Below are positions 6,806 through 16,177 of a DNA stretch of 45,091 nt, piece after piece. Location of the stretch: IMG/VR virus record IMGVR_UViG_3300025086_000057, positions 1 to 45,091 of that record. One strand, written 5' to 3'. The notes under the pieces are model-generated. The model was given only the letters and a program-made list of their open reading frames with translations, was not told the DNA's origin and made no database searches. Numbering within the stretch: the first letter of the stretch is position 1; the number at the start of each line of letters is the position of its first letter. The position numbers were made by a program, and so were the translations under genes. Source of the stretch: a virus.

Positions 6806-7642
6806 TGGAGTGCGTCTTTTAAAAGGGTCAAAATTATACGTAGGAGTATTAATTATTTTTTTAATTTCCCTATTAGTTAATAATTCTTTATTGTTTAACA
6901 TATCTAATATTTGTTCTTTAGCTTTACTACTCATAATCATAGGTATATCTTTTGATAGAATTTCATTTAGAACATTAGACCTTCTTGTAAGAACGCTTGG
7001 TAATTCTTCTTCCATTTTCCATTTAGGAAATTTCAATATATCTATTAACTTAACATTATCAATAGGTATATTCCCTCTTACTCTTTCTTCAAATTCGAAC
7101 CTAGGGTTCATTTGTTTTGCATACTTACCAAATACTTCTTTATAATGGTCTAAATCGAGACTTTCCGTAAGTGTTTTTCTATAATTAGTCTCAGCATATG
7201 GCTTTATGCTGAATCCCTTTTTAACCATTGCATCTCTATCTAATACAAATTTAATATCTGTGCCTATACTACTATGGGGTCTTGATGTAAACATAGGGTC
7301 TCTAGTAACTGATACTTCCTTCCCTTTAATCTTCCCAGATTTTAATATATTTAAAGCATTTGCACTAAATGTATGATGGGATACAGGGTTACGTAAACCA
7401 GTCTTACTCAATATCTTTCTACCTACATCACCTAAGCTTTTCAATGTAAGTATAGGGGACATAGCTATGTTTTCTACAACAGGGTCTACACCACCTACAT
7501 AACTTGGTCTTTTATCTGCGTACATAACACCAGTCTTATCAAACTTATCTAGCTCTGCCTCTAGTATTAAATTGTCTATATTACTATGGACTCCTGTAGA
7601 AGAAGGAGCTGATGTGTTGAGGTAATCTTTTATACTAGCCAC
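6794..7642 (-). CDS. ADP-ribosyltransferase-like protein, probable virion-delivered effector
   Basis: A 282-aa protein starting at GTG 7642, which shares one base with the upstream stop (TAGTG) and has GGAAG just before it. The C-terminal half fits the ADP-ribosyltransferase fold of phage polyvalent proteins: S-H-H-T-F at 88-92 near an A-N-I-L-x-S-G-like strand, V-S-V-T-R-D at 110-115, F-V-L-D-R at 132-136 and an acidic F-E-F-E-E-R catalytic segment at 182-187. It would move ADP-ribose from NAD to a host target. It is the last gene of the late block, right behind the large ejection protein, which suggests packaging in the capsid. The fold call is moderate; the target is unknown. Confidence 0.6.
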   Translation of the reverse strand: MASIKDYLNTSAPSSTGVHSNIDNLILEAELDKFDKTGVMYADKRPSYVGGVDPVVENIAMSPILTLKSLGDVGRKILSKTGLRNPVSHHTFSANALNILKSGKIKGKEVSVTRDPMFTSRPHSSIGTDIKFVLDRDAMVKKGFSIKPYAETNYRKTLTESLDLDHYKEVFGKYAKQMNPRFEFEERVRGNIPIDNVKLIDILKFPKWKMEEELPSVLTRRSNVLNEILSKDIPMIMSSKAKEQILDMLNNKELLTNREIKKIINTPTYNFDPFKRRTPPFY

Positions 7643-10600
7643 TAAACTTCCTTTTCTCTCTTTCTTTTTATAGCTTTTATAACTTCTTCTATACTAATAT
7701 CTGTTGGAGCTAGTCTATACTTTCTATAATAAGCAGGTAAACTCGATATATATCTATTCCAATCACGAACTTCTTGTCTTGCTTTTGCTTGAGCTTCAGC
7801 ACCTCTATCTTCCATAAGTGCATTTCTTAAATCACCTAATCTTCTTGACCTTTGAGATTTAACCCTTCCCTCTTTTAATCCTTTAGTCTCTACTGCTTTA
7901 GCTATATCTCTAGCTATAGGAGTATTGGTTAACTTGAGAAGTTTATTTGGTATTCTAGCTATAGCCTCTCCTTTATAATTTACAAAGTCATTTTCTAAAG
8001 AGTCCATTATTTTAAATGCGTTTTCAATGTCAGACCAGAAAGCTGGAAGAGTTAAAAATTTAACCGAACCTACAAGTCCAAACCCTTTGCCATCTTCTAT
8101 TAATGGAGACAGTACAGAAGAAAACCAACCAAATGCACCAACAGAAGAGATAGCCTGTATAATTTCTTTACCATCTGTGTTGATAAATTTTTCAGGTTCA
8201 TAAGACTCTTCTCCTGAAAAAAAGTTTTTCATCTTTTCTTTTGCCTTTAAAGCTATTCCTGCACCGGCTATTCCTGTTGCAGCTAATCTTAATAAAGGCA
8301 TGAAGTTATAGTTATACAAATCATTCTCTATTGACTTAGACATATAGTTAGCGTTTCTAACTCCAAATGTTTTAAACTGAGTAAATAATCTTAGGGATGG
8401 TCTATTTAAAAACAAAGGGTCTTGAAGTAAATCTCTTTGTAACTGTGTTCTACCAGCAAAAGAACCCATTACTTCTAATCTTTTTTTGTTACTTAACCTA
8501 CCTTTTTTCTGGACATCTTTTATATCTACACCCAAAACACTTAATTTATTTTTTGCCCAAGCAACTTGTTGTTTTCTAGATAAGTTTCCTAACCTTAAAG
8601 TGCCACCTTTTTGAACTATATTTATTAAGTCATCTACAAAAACGCTAGCTGTAGATGCAGCTATAACATTATTAACAGAGTTTATACTGTTAAAACCAGA
8701 AAACTTTGTTGTTACATCAGCAAATGACCTAAGCCAAGTCTCAGAATTTGAAAAGCCCATTAGTTCGTGAGATATTTTATATAGGTCTGCTCCAGATGAA
8801 TCAACTAACTTTCTAAAATTTTTATCAGTTACATACTTATAGCTACCTTTAAGCATTCTACCATAACCTGCTTCCATACCTGCTGAAGTTAAGAGCTGAG
8901 TTAAATTTAAAGCTGTAGCTGTACCTAGTCCAATTTTTGTAGCTGTATTCCAAAATAAAATCCTATCAATATTTTGTTGACTTACAATATTCCCTATCAC
9001 ACCTTTAGAATATTGACTTTGATATTTTATAGAACCAGATACGTGAGCTTGTAGCTCTGCTATTATGTCCTTATCTATTTGACTTATCTCTTTATTTCTT
9101 AGTAACTTGTCTATATACTCAGTTCCTTTTCCAAATATCTTAACTTCTGATGTTCTTTTTGAAGCATCACTAATATATCTAGCCGTAAGTTTTACTATGT
9201 CATTTTCATAATAACTATCTGGAAGTATTCTTTTTCTTCTTGTCTCTAAGTGACTACTTTTTCCATGCTTAACTCTGTACAGTTCATTACCTACATCACT
9301 TAATGCTTTAAAATAAGATAACTTACTTTGTTTATTTTCACCCCTAACATAACTTATAGCATTTCTAGTTTCTTTACTCATTAAATTTTGAGAGTTTTTT
9401 ACAACCGTATCTATTATATTTGCTGTTCCCGGATTAAGCCTAGCCATTTTATCTGGTTCAATCATTGCAGTTACCAAGTAGTCAAAAAACTCTGTTGCAT
9501 TTGCGTATTTTTCTTTAGCATCTCTATCTGTCTTATACACTTCTTTGGAAATTTTATCTAAATCTCTAATTATTTTTGCAGATACACCTTCTTTAGATAT
9601 ATTAGGAACATAGTTAGGTATCTTACCAGAAACAGGAACACCTACTATCCTAGCATCATTGTGAAACTTATCATATATTTTTCTCACATTTAATACTTGT
9701 TGGACTTCAGTTTTTCCATCTCTCATAGCCTTAGTAAGATTCTCATTGTAGTTAGCAGATACTTCTTTGAAAGGTTTACCAAGTGCTCTAGCAAGAGACT
9801 GTATATCTTTATTTGTAGGCTTATCTAGTAAGCCAATTTCTTTCATAGCTGATAATCCGCTACCTTGTCTTTCTCTGCTGTCCTTTGCCCATCTATACAT
9901 ATCTCCATTATGTATTCTTCTAGCTAACGCATTTGAACCTTGATTTATTGTAGCTCTAAATGGGTCAAGAAATTTACTTACTTTTTTAGGTAGTAAAGTA
10001 TCAAAGAAAAAACTATTTGATTCCTTACTTAATATTATTTTTTGCTTTTCTAATTTTTTAAGAGTAAGTTTTAAATCGTAATCTTTCATTAGCCTATCTT
10101 TGTAAGTAAATATAGCTTTTGAATTAAACTTTTTAAGCTCCGGTTTTTTACCTAAGCTGGTGTTTTTCATAACCTTATCTAGAGTTTCTTTTTTTACAAG
10201 ACCAGAGTTCACATATCTATTAGTTGCTTTATCTTTTTGTTTTATACCAAGTTTTTTTTCTAATGTTCTTATATCTCTTTCTGCTTTTAACCTAGCAACT
10301 TCTGGGTTTTTACTAAAGGATTCTGTCTTAAAATTAGCATCAAAATATTTTTTATTATATAATTTAAACTTAGAGTTGCCGTCTAAAGATTCAGTAAAAA
10401 TTTTATCACCATCTCTTCCAGTTATTTTAACTGGAGCACCTTTTTTTCTATAGTATATATTTTCTACATCTCTTCTGTTGCTTAAACTTGTCAACTGGTC
10501 ATCAATAAGTCTTTCTCTTTTTTCTTTTGGAGCTGATAAAAAATCTGTTACTGTCATAGAACCTAATCTTTTATTCTTAACATAATCTTCTAAGTATGGA

Positions 10601-11496
10601 GAAATTTTATCCTTTCCTGCTGAAAATGTTTTACTTACACCTTTTAATCCTAGTACCATACCAGCTGAACTAATAAAATCTTGAGGTGTTGGTACTGATA
10701 TTTCTCCTCTGGCTAATGGTGCTGTAGCTGTAAATATACCTATATCTGCACCTACTCTAGTTAATGCACCAACTCCCTTCTCACTTAATACTAAGTTAGT
10801 ACCTCCAGTTATAGCACCTAATGCACTACCTGAAGCGTAATCTTTAACTACTTTGTTGAATTGTATATCTCCATTTTGCAACTGTTGAGATAATGCAGAG
10901 TTAGCACCTTGATATAAGCCTAATGTATTTGCTCCTGTACCTACAGCTTGAGCTCTAGCTACTGCTAAGTTCGCACTTTTAATAGCAGTTGCTTTTTTTA
11001 CTCCATTGTTTACAAGTTTTTTAAATACATATTTTCTTACAGTAGCTTTAGCTGCTGACTTAGCTGCCAACCCACCTAATCCACCGCCACCTATAGTAGT
11101 CGCAAAATCTAAAGGCATAAAAAAAGATACTAATCCTGCCCCTATATCTTGAACTATATTAGGGTCATAGTCTTTTAAGTCAAACACCTGTTGCTTATTA
11201 TTCTTAAGAGCTTGGGTCATTCCAGTAAGAGACCTGTTATATCCATCTTTAAGTGTGTTAAGTATTGGATTAGAATCTAATATACTATTTTCAGTTGGGT
11301 TTCCTTCTTGTCTTCTTAATTCGTCTAAGGAGGGAATAGGTTTAAGTTGATATTGCTCTTCACGGCTTTCAATAGCGTACTCAGGTTTATTACTTACAAC
11401 ATAATTATAAACTTTATTGTCATCTATGTTTGCAAACTGTGGATTCTTTGTTCTAAATGCACCTACAACTTCTTCTCTAGTATTAAACTGAGACAT
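7642..11496 (-). CDS. Large internal virion (ejection) protein, 1284 aa
   Basis: The largest gene of the window. It has long Ala/Gly-rich hydrophobic segments near residues 112-150 and 217-290 and again at about 1075-1095, separated by long Lys-rich helical regions. This is the usual make-up of podovirus ejection proteins, which sit inside the capsid and form a conduit across the cell envelope at infection. No lytic transglycosylase motif is evident. It lies between a coiled-coil virion protein and the ADP-ribosyltransferase at the end of the late block. The assignment rests on size, composition and position. Confidence 0.65.
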   Translation of the reverse strand: MSQFNTREEVVGAFRTKNPQFANIDDNKVYNYVVSNKPEYAIESREEQYQLKPIPSLDELRRQEGNPTENSILDSNPILNTLKDGYNRSLTGMTQALKNNKQQVFDLKDYDPNIVQDIGAGLVSFFMPLDFATTIGGGGLGGLAAKSAAKATVRKYVFKKLVNNGVKKATAIKSANLAVARAQAVGTGANTLGLYQGANSALSQQLQNGDIQFNKVVKDYASGSALGAITGGTNLVLSEKGVGALTRVGADIGIFTATAPLARGEISVPTPQDFISSAGMVLGLKGVSKTFSAGKDKISPYLEDYVKNKRLGSMTVTDFLSAPKEKRERLIDDQLTSLSNRRDVENIYYRKKGAPVKITGRDGDKIFTESLDGNSKFKLYNKKYFDANFKTESFSKNPEVARLKAERDIRTLEKKLGIKQKDKATNRYVNSGLVKKETLDKVMKNTSLGKKPELKKFNSKAIFTYKDRLMKDYDLKLTLKKLEKQKIILSKESNSFFFDTLLPKKVSKFLDPFRATINQGSNALARRIHNGDMYRWAKDSRERQGSGLSAMKEIGLLDKPTNKDIQSLARALGKPFKEVSANYNENLTKAMRDGKTEVQQVLNVRKIYDKFHNDARIVGVPVSGKIPNYVPNISKEGVSAKIIRDLDKISKEVYKTDRDAKEKYANATEFFDYLVTAMIEPDKMARLNPGTANIIDTVVKNSQNLMSKETRNAISYVRGENKQSKLSYFKALSDVGNELYRVKHGKSSHLETRRKRILPDSYYENDIVKLTARYISDASKRTSEVKIFGKGTEYIDKLLRNKEISQIDKDIIAELQAHVSGSIKYQSQYSKGVIGNIVSQQNIDRILFWNTATKIGLGTATALNLTQLLTSAGMEAGYGRMLKGSYKYVTDKNFRKLVDSSGADLYKISHELMGFSNSETWLRSFADVTTKFSGFNSINSVNNVIAASTASVFVDDLINIVQKGGTLRLGNLSRKQQVAWAKNKLSVLGVDIKDVQKKGRLSNKKRLEVMGSFAGRTQLQRDLLQDPLFLNRPSLRLFTQFKTFGVRNANYMSKSIENDLYNYNFMPLLRLAATGIAGAGIALKAKEKMKNFFSGEESYEPEKFINTDGKEIIQAISSVGAFGWFSSVLSPLIEDGKGFGLVGSVKFLTLPAFWSDIENAFKIMDSLENDFVNYKGEAIARIPNKLLKLTNTPIARDIAKAVETKGLKEGRVKSQRSRRLGDLRNALMEDRGAEAQAKARQEVRDWNRYISSLPAYYRKYRLAPTDISIEEVIKAIKRKREKEV

Positions 11497-11500
11497 ATAT

Positions 11501-13246
11501 TTATATTCCGTATCTTCTGTTTAAAAATTTAGAAAACTTATCCATATTAGTTCCTTTTCTTTTTAAAAAGTTTTTAACAAGAGCTCTAATGTTTTTAGTT
11601 TTAGTGTCTGTTCCTTTAAGTTGAGACCCTGTAGCTAATATTTTCATAAAGTCTTTAGCTTTATTTGCTTTTTGAGTTTCTACTTTGTTAATTTGTTTAC
11701 CAGTTATAGATTTATATAAACCAGATAGTTGTTTGTTTAATTGTCCTGCTGAATCTAAATTTAAATCATTTCCTTGGCGGTCTTTAACATCTAAAGATTT
11801 TAAATCACTTAATGTAGGTGGATTTGCTTTTCTTAGATTTGAAAAATCTTCTAAAGAAGTATCAAAAGGTTTTACAATTACATCTTCTTCAATATCAGAC
11901 TCAGAAGAAGGAGGGGTGACATTAGGTCTCTTTGCTTTTTTTAATCCTTCGTCAAATAAATCTAAAATACCTTCTTGCTCTTTAGATATTTGAGGAGTTG
12001 TCTGTGCTTTTGTAGAAGGAGGAAATAAATTGTCTAATATATTTTTAGGAACACCAAGTTTCTCACCGTCTTCCCTACTCTCAACTAAGTCTAATCCTTC
12101 TTTTTCTGTTGCAGGAGGAGCACTTTCATCTAATCTATCTGAATAGACAATGTCATTATTTTGACTTTCATTTCCAATAGCTAATAAATTAGTTATATCA
12201 CTATTCAACCTTTGTTTTTCCTGCTCTTCACTTTCAAAAATACTTTCTTCATCTTCTAGCTGTGCAAAAGATTCGTTATCCATTAAATACATAGGAACAG
12301 TAGATGAATCTTCATCATCAAGGTTTAAATTAGCTCCAGAAAAATCTTGATTATCACCGGGATTTACTGTAAATCCTTTTTGTACACTAGAGTATATAGA
12401 TTCTATTTGTTTATTTAGTGCGTTAATATCGTTCCTATAAGTATTAATACTTGATGAAACAGAATTGTAAAGAGCCTTGTCGTCTTCTGGGTCTAGTTCA
12501 TTTAAATTTTCTTGAGCCTTTGAAATTATTGCAAGAGTTTCTTTTATACTACTATTAAAACCTTTTAACTTATTTTTTTGAACGTCATTAAGTTTTCCCT
12601 GTTTATCTATTTTATCACTTATTAAATCTATTGAATCACCGCTAACCATAGACTTAGCTAACTGATTTAAAGTAAGTTCAGGAAAAAGAGGTTTATATTT
12701 TTTTGCTTGAGCGTAAGCGTTGTCAGATACTATTTTCTTTTTATTGTAAATATTTTTAGCAAAATCAGAACCTATGTTTATTAATCCAAACTCATCTTCA
12801 CTTTCATTTGGCAACATACTTTTAGAAACAGAGTTCCAAGTATCGCTATATCCATCTCCCTGAAAACTAGAAATAGGAACACTATTTAACTCACTTGTAA
12901 TTTCCTTTTTAAGTCTTTCCGTTGCTACATATTTTCTTTCTTTATTTTCTATTCTTTTTCCTTCATCATATCTTGTTTGCTCTAGTGTTATTGCCCTAGC
13001 TCTTTCTTCTTGTTGATTAGCATACCTTTGTCTAGCAGTATTAATTTCCTGCCTATCTAATTCAAGCCTAGCATCTGCACGTTCATTGTTCTTTTTTTGT
13101 TGAGCCTCCGCAAGTTCATTTGCTCTTCTTTGTTGTTGGTACTCAGGACTAGCATACTTAGCTATCTCTGTAAGGAATGTATCAAGACCACTTTGAGCTT
13201 CTTGAATTATTATAGGTCTATTACTTCTTGATAATACTCTTGCCAT
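11501..13246 (-). CDS. Coiled-coil internal virion protein, 581 aa
   Basis: The frame extends to 13282, but ATG 13246 has GGAGG ten bases upstream and follows the previous stop, so it is the likely start. Residues 30-130 are an extended Gln/Glu/Arg/Lys coiled coil; the middle is acidic and low in complexity, and the C-terminal 80 residues are strongly basic. Together with the neighbouring 1284-aa protein it looks like part of the internal or ejection-protein set of a podovirus. No enzyme motif is seen. Confidence 0.55.
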   Translation of the reverse strand: MARVLSRSNRPIIIQEAQSGLDTFLTEIAKYASPEYQQQRRANELAEAQQKKNNERADARLELDRQEINTARQRYANQQEERARAITLEQTRYDEGKRIENKERKYVATERLKKEITSELNSVPISSFQGDGYSDTWNSVSKSMLPNESEDEFGLINIGSDFAKNIYNKKKIVSDNAYAQAKKYKPLFPELTLNQLAKSMVSGDSIDLISDKIDKQGKLNDVQKNKLKGFNSSIKETLAIISKAQENLNELDPEDDKALYNSVSSSINTYRNDINALNKQIESIYSSVQKGFTVNPGDNQDFSGANLNLDDEDSSTVPMYLMDNESFAQLEDEESIFESEEQEKQRLNSDITNLLAIGNESQNNDIVYSDRLDESAPPATEKEGLDLVESREDGEKLGVPKNILDNLFPPSTKAQTTPQISKEQEGILDLFDEGLKKAKRPNVTPPSSESDIEEDVIVKPFDTSLEDFSNLRKANPPTLSDLKSLDVKDRQGNDLNLDSAGQLNKQLSGLYKSITGKQINKVETQKANKAKDFMKILATGSQLKGTDTKTKNIRALVKNFLKRKGTNMDKFSKFLNRRYGI

Positions 13247-13247
13247 A

Positions 13248-14360
13248 TTAAGCTTGCCTCCATCCACCGTTAACATAAACATACATTATTCCATTAGAGC
13301 CTTCAAATCTTTGACCCTCCTGACCTTGTCCTCCAGTCCATCCCGGTGGACTATGCATACTACCAGCTCCAGTTGGAGCTACGTATTCTCGGTCTCCAGC
13401 ACCTTCAAGTTCAGCTAACGCTAGTCCAGCATCTTGCAAGTACTTTTCTCTTTGGTCTCTAATATCTTCAAATAAACCTCTTTGAGCAGACTCAAGACTT
13501 CTTGTTCCTCGCTCTTGAATACTACTTCCAGCTTCAGACATTAATCTTTCTCTTTCTCCAAAACCAGTAAATCCAGCACCAGCACCTTGAGAAGAAGACA
13601 TAGCCTTTCCTAATGCAGATTGTGCTTGAGAACTTATATCTGCAACATTTGACATATAACCTGCTACTGTTGACTCTTCTCTACTAGGGTCATATAAGAA
13701 TTGACTTTGAAATTTTTCCAACTGTTGTTCATTAGGCATATACCCAGCCGCTTCATAAACATCTGCAATACTAGGCATACTTGTTTGACCTGAGCCATAG
13801 GTGTAAGTTGAACCACCATTATTATACTCAGGTATCTTAAATTTATTTTGAGTAGCACCAGCCGCTCTACTTAGAGCTTCTATCATCTCATCCATATTCA
13901 TTATATCGCCAGAATCCTCCTTCATACTTCTGTATTCTCGCATACTTTTAGGGTTAGGATACCTGCTTTCCATCATTTTTAATAGTTCAATGTCTCTTTG
14001 CATCTTAGATAAGCCGCTTAATATGCCTTTATCGCTCGTATTATCCATCATGCCTATGTTACCCATGGCTTGTTGAGTACCCATTCTCTGTCTAGCATCT
14101 ATCTCTAACGGGTCATCTACACTACCACCATCTTGCATGTAACCAGACTGAGGCATCTTTTTTACATTGCCACCACTCATCATTTTTTGTGAGCCACTAA
14201 GCGTACTAAGTGCTATTAGTTCGTCAATAGCTGAGTGACCACTTTCTAATCTATCTGCATTGTTTAACATATTTAACTTGTCCATTCCTATTTTTTCTGC
14301 GGCATCTTTACGTATAACAAATTCACCGGGTTCTAACATTGCTGGTACTGTATCTGGCAT
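13248..14360 (-). CDS. Virion structural protein with P-A-M-L-x-P-G-E-F motif, 370 aa
   Basis: Starts at ATG 14360 in a TAATG overlap, with AGGAGG eight bases upstream. It opens with D-T-V-P-A-M-L-E-P-G-E-F-V-I, a motif I associate with virion-associated proteins of many environmental phages, usually followed by Lys/Asp-Ala repeats as here. The rest is Met/Gln/Gly-rich and helical. It follows a Gly-rich protein and precedes the coiled-coil internal protein, so it is probably an internal or tail-hub component. The exact role is unknown. Confidence 0.6.
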   Translation of the reverse strand: MPDTVPAMLEPGEFVIRKDAAEKIGMDKLNMLNNADRLESGHSAIDELIALSTLSGSQKMMSGGNVKKMPQSGYMQDGGSVDDPLEIDARQRMGTQQAMGNIGMMDNTSDKGILSGLSKMQRDIELLKMMESRYPNPKSMREYRSMKEDSGDIMNMDEMIEALSRAAGATQNKFKIPEYNNGGSTYTYGSGQTSMPSIADVYEAAGYMPNEQQLEKFQSQFLYDPSREESTVAGYMSNVADISSQAQSALGKAMSSSQGAGAGFTGFGERERLMSEAGSSIQERGTRSLESAQRGLFEDIRDQREKYLQDAGLALAELEGAGDREYVAPTGAGSMHSPPGWTGGQGQEGQRFEGSNGIMYVYVNGGWRQA

Positions 14361-15493
14361 TACAGAATCCTCCTACTAAATGGGTTCATATCTATTAATC
14401 CACCATGTCCATATTCCTCTATTTGACCACCATCTTCATAACCTCTTAATCTTCTTTGAGTAGCTTGTATAAAATCTAAATTACTAGAGTCTCCGGACAG
14501 AGAAGATTGCTCTGGATATTGCTGTAACAAATTTTGTAAAGAAGCTAAAGGTCTTTGTTCTCCCGTAGCAGGTTCAAGCTCAGACTCAAGTCTTTGTATT
14601 ATATCTGCAAAGTTTGAAGCTCTGTCTCTATATTTTTGTGCACTTGGAATATCTCCAAATTCTTTTATAAAGCTATTAAGACTTCTAGAGCTAGCTTGAT
14701 TTCTTAATGCTTCTGCTTCATTAATATCTGCTATTGTAGTGTTTAACCTGCCTAGTCTATCTGAACCTTTAAGGCTTTCTTCGTAAGACATCATAGGGTT
14801 AGACTCAAGAGTTTTATAAAGCTTATCTCTTGAGACATTTTCACGAGCCCTTAGTTCTGCAAAATCTTTATCTGTGGCTGAAGAATTACTGTCAATTAAA
14901 AAATCTGATTGCTCTGGAATTATAGCTCCATCAGTAGATGGGTCAAAAACTTTTCTATCTATTTTTGCTTCTGCAAGACGAGTATCAATAAATTCATTAA
15001 ACTTTCCACCAGCATAAGTAGCCGCACCCTCTCCAATAGAGCGTTCAGCTAATTCACCTAAGTCTTGAGCTTTCCTGCCTTGCCTTTCTAGGTATTCAAA
15101 GTCATCTTTATATAAACCAGTAGAAGATTTCTTAAGGTTTTCAGTATCTACAAATGAACCACCTACTAATTCACCAGCTCCTTTACCTATAGCAGAACCA
15201 AGTGCTTTTCCAGCAAGTACAGAAACTCCACCAGTAGGTGCGGCTAGTGCCGCTCCTAAAGCTGTACCTGCAAAGCTACCTAACTTTCCTAGTAAACCTC
15301 TATACTTTTGTTCTTTAGCTACTTTCTCTGCGTTTGCTTCAAATTCTTCTTGAGCTATTCTCTTATCTCTATCTAAACTTGTTAAGTATCTAGCTCTAGA
15401 TAGTCCGGGTATATAGCCACCTGTTTGATAACCCATAGGCTTCATGTAACCTCCACCCATATATCCTTTAATTGTTTTATTTTTATCGTACAT
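14360..15493 (-). CDS. Gly-rich N-terminal virion-associated protein, 377 aa
   Basis: The first 30 residues are a Gly/Tyr/Met-rich low-complexity segment, followed by a helical Arg/Glu region, a Gly/Ala-rich stretch (about 60-105) that could insert into membrane, and long helices to the end. The last residues again carry Gly-rich turns just before the overlapped start of the next gene, and the two proteins may form one structural unit. Similar Gly-rich starts are common in marine phage virion proteins. No enzymatic motif is seen. Confidence 0.5.
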   Translation of the reverse strand: MYDKNKTIKGYMGGGYMKPMGYQTGGYIPGLSRARYLTSLDRDKRIAQEEFEANAEKVAKEQKYRGLLGKLGSFAGTALGAALAAPTGGVSVLAGKALGSAIGKGAGELVGGSFVDTENLKKSSTGLYKDDFEYLERQGRKAQDLGELAERSIGEGAATYAGGKFNEFIDTRLAEAKIDRKVFDPSTDGAIIPEQSDFLIDSNSSATDKDFAELRARENVSRDKLYKTLESNPMMSYEESLKGSDRLGRLNTTIADINEAEALRNQASSRSLNSFIKEFGDIPSAQKYRDRASNFADIIQRLESELEPATGEQRPLASLQNLLQQYPEQSSLSGDSSNLDFIQATQRRLRGYEDGGQIEEYGHGGLIDMNPFSRRIL

Positions 15494-15502
15494 GATTGTC
15501 CT

Positions 15503-16177
15503 TTATATTGTTATTTCAGTTCTCCATACAGAGGTTATATAATAATCTTTTGATGAACTGTGAGGGTTTGCACTTGCTTGTATACTTATTGATGCCTTAG
15601 CTCCTGCGTCTACAACGGGTGTATTGTTAAAATCAGATTGCTTTACTTCTATTGTAGTATTATCTGCAAATGTGTCTGTATATGTAAAGCTAGCAACTTC
15701 ATCTACGGTTGCATCACCACTATCTTGTCTTTTAATTTTAAAAGTAAAGTTGGCAGTAGGTGTATCAAATGATTCTGGTCTAAATAATATCTTATGACAA
15801 GTCATTTTAAATGGAACAAGAAGAGTTGATGTAGCATCATTCATTCCTGTTTGTTCTCCTGTTCCCTGCCAAGGTATAAAATGTTCTGTAGTCCCTATGT
15901 TATCAGAAAAATTATGTTTATATATTCTATAGTCTATGAATGTATTTGTATACTCTAAGATATTAGTAGTTAGTTTTCTATCTACAAATCTGTTTCCATC
16001 TGGAGTTAAGTAAACTTTATATAGTAAATTATTTTTTTTAAGATTTAAACTAGGGCTAGAGCTTTTATTGTTTGATATAGATACTTGACCTTCAATCATA
16101 TTACCTAAATGCATTTCTTCGTTAGAATATAAAGCATCTTGTTTTTTATTTGTTAAGAACTTAGAATGATTTCTCAT
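15503..16177 (-). CDS. Tail-associated beta-rich protein, 224 aa
   Basis: Beta-strand-rich, with many Thr, Asn and Asp residues in its C-terminal 130 residues, ending in a strand-like T-E-I-T-I. It starts in a TAATG overlap with the gp10-like tail gene and so is translated with it. Position and composition suggest a minor tail or appendage protein. No family is recognised with confidence. Confidence 0.5.
   Translation of the reverse strand: MRNHSKFLTNKKQDALYSNEEMHLGNMIEGQVSISNNKSSSPSLNLKKNNLLYKVYLTPDGNRFVDRKLTTNILEYTNTFIDYRIYKHNFSDNIGTTEHFIPWQGTGEQTGMNDATSTLLVPFKMTCHKILFRPESFDTPTANFTFKIKRQDSGDATVDEVASFTYTDTFADNTTIEVKQSDFNNTPVVDAGAKASISIQASANPHSSSKDYYITSVWRTEITI

Noticed and set aside
6810-7145. 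111-aa hydrophobic frame antisense to the ADP-ribosyltransferase gene
   Set aside because: It starts at a non-ATG codon without a ribosome binding site and merely reflects the AT-rich complementary strand.
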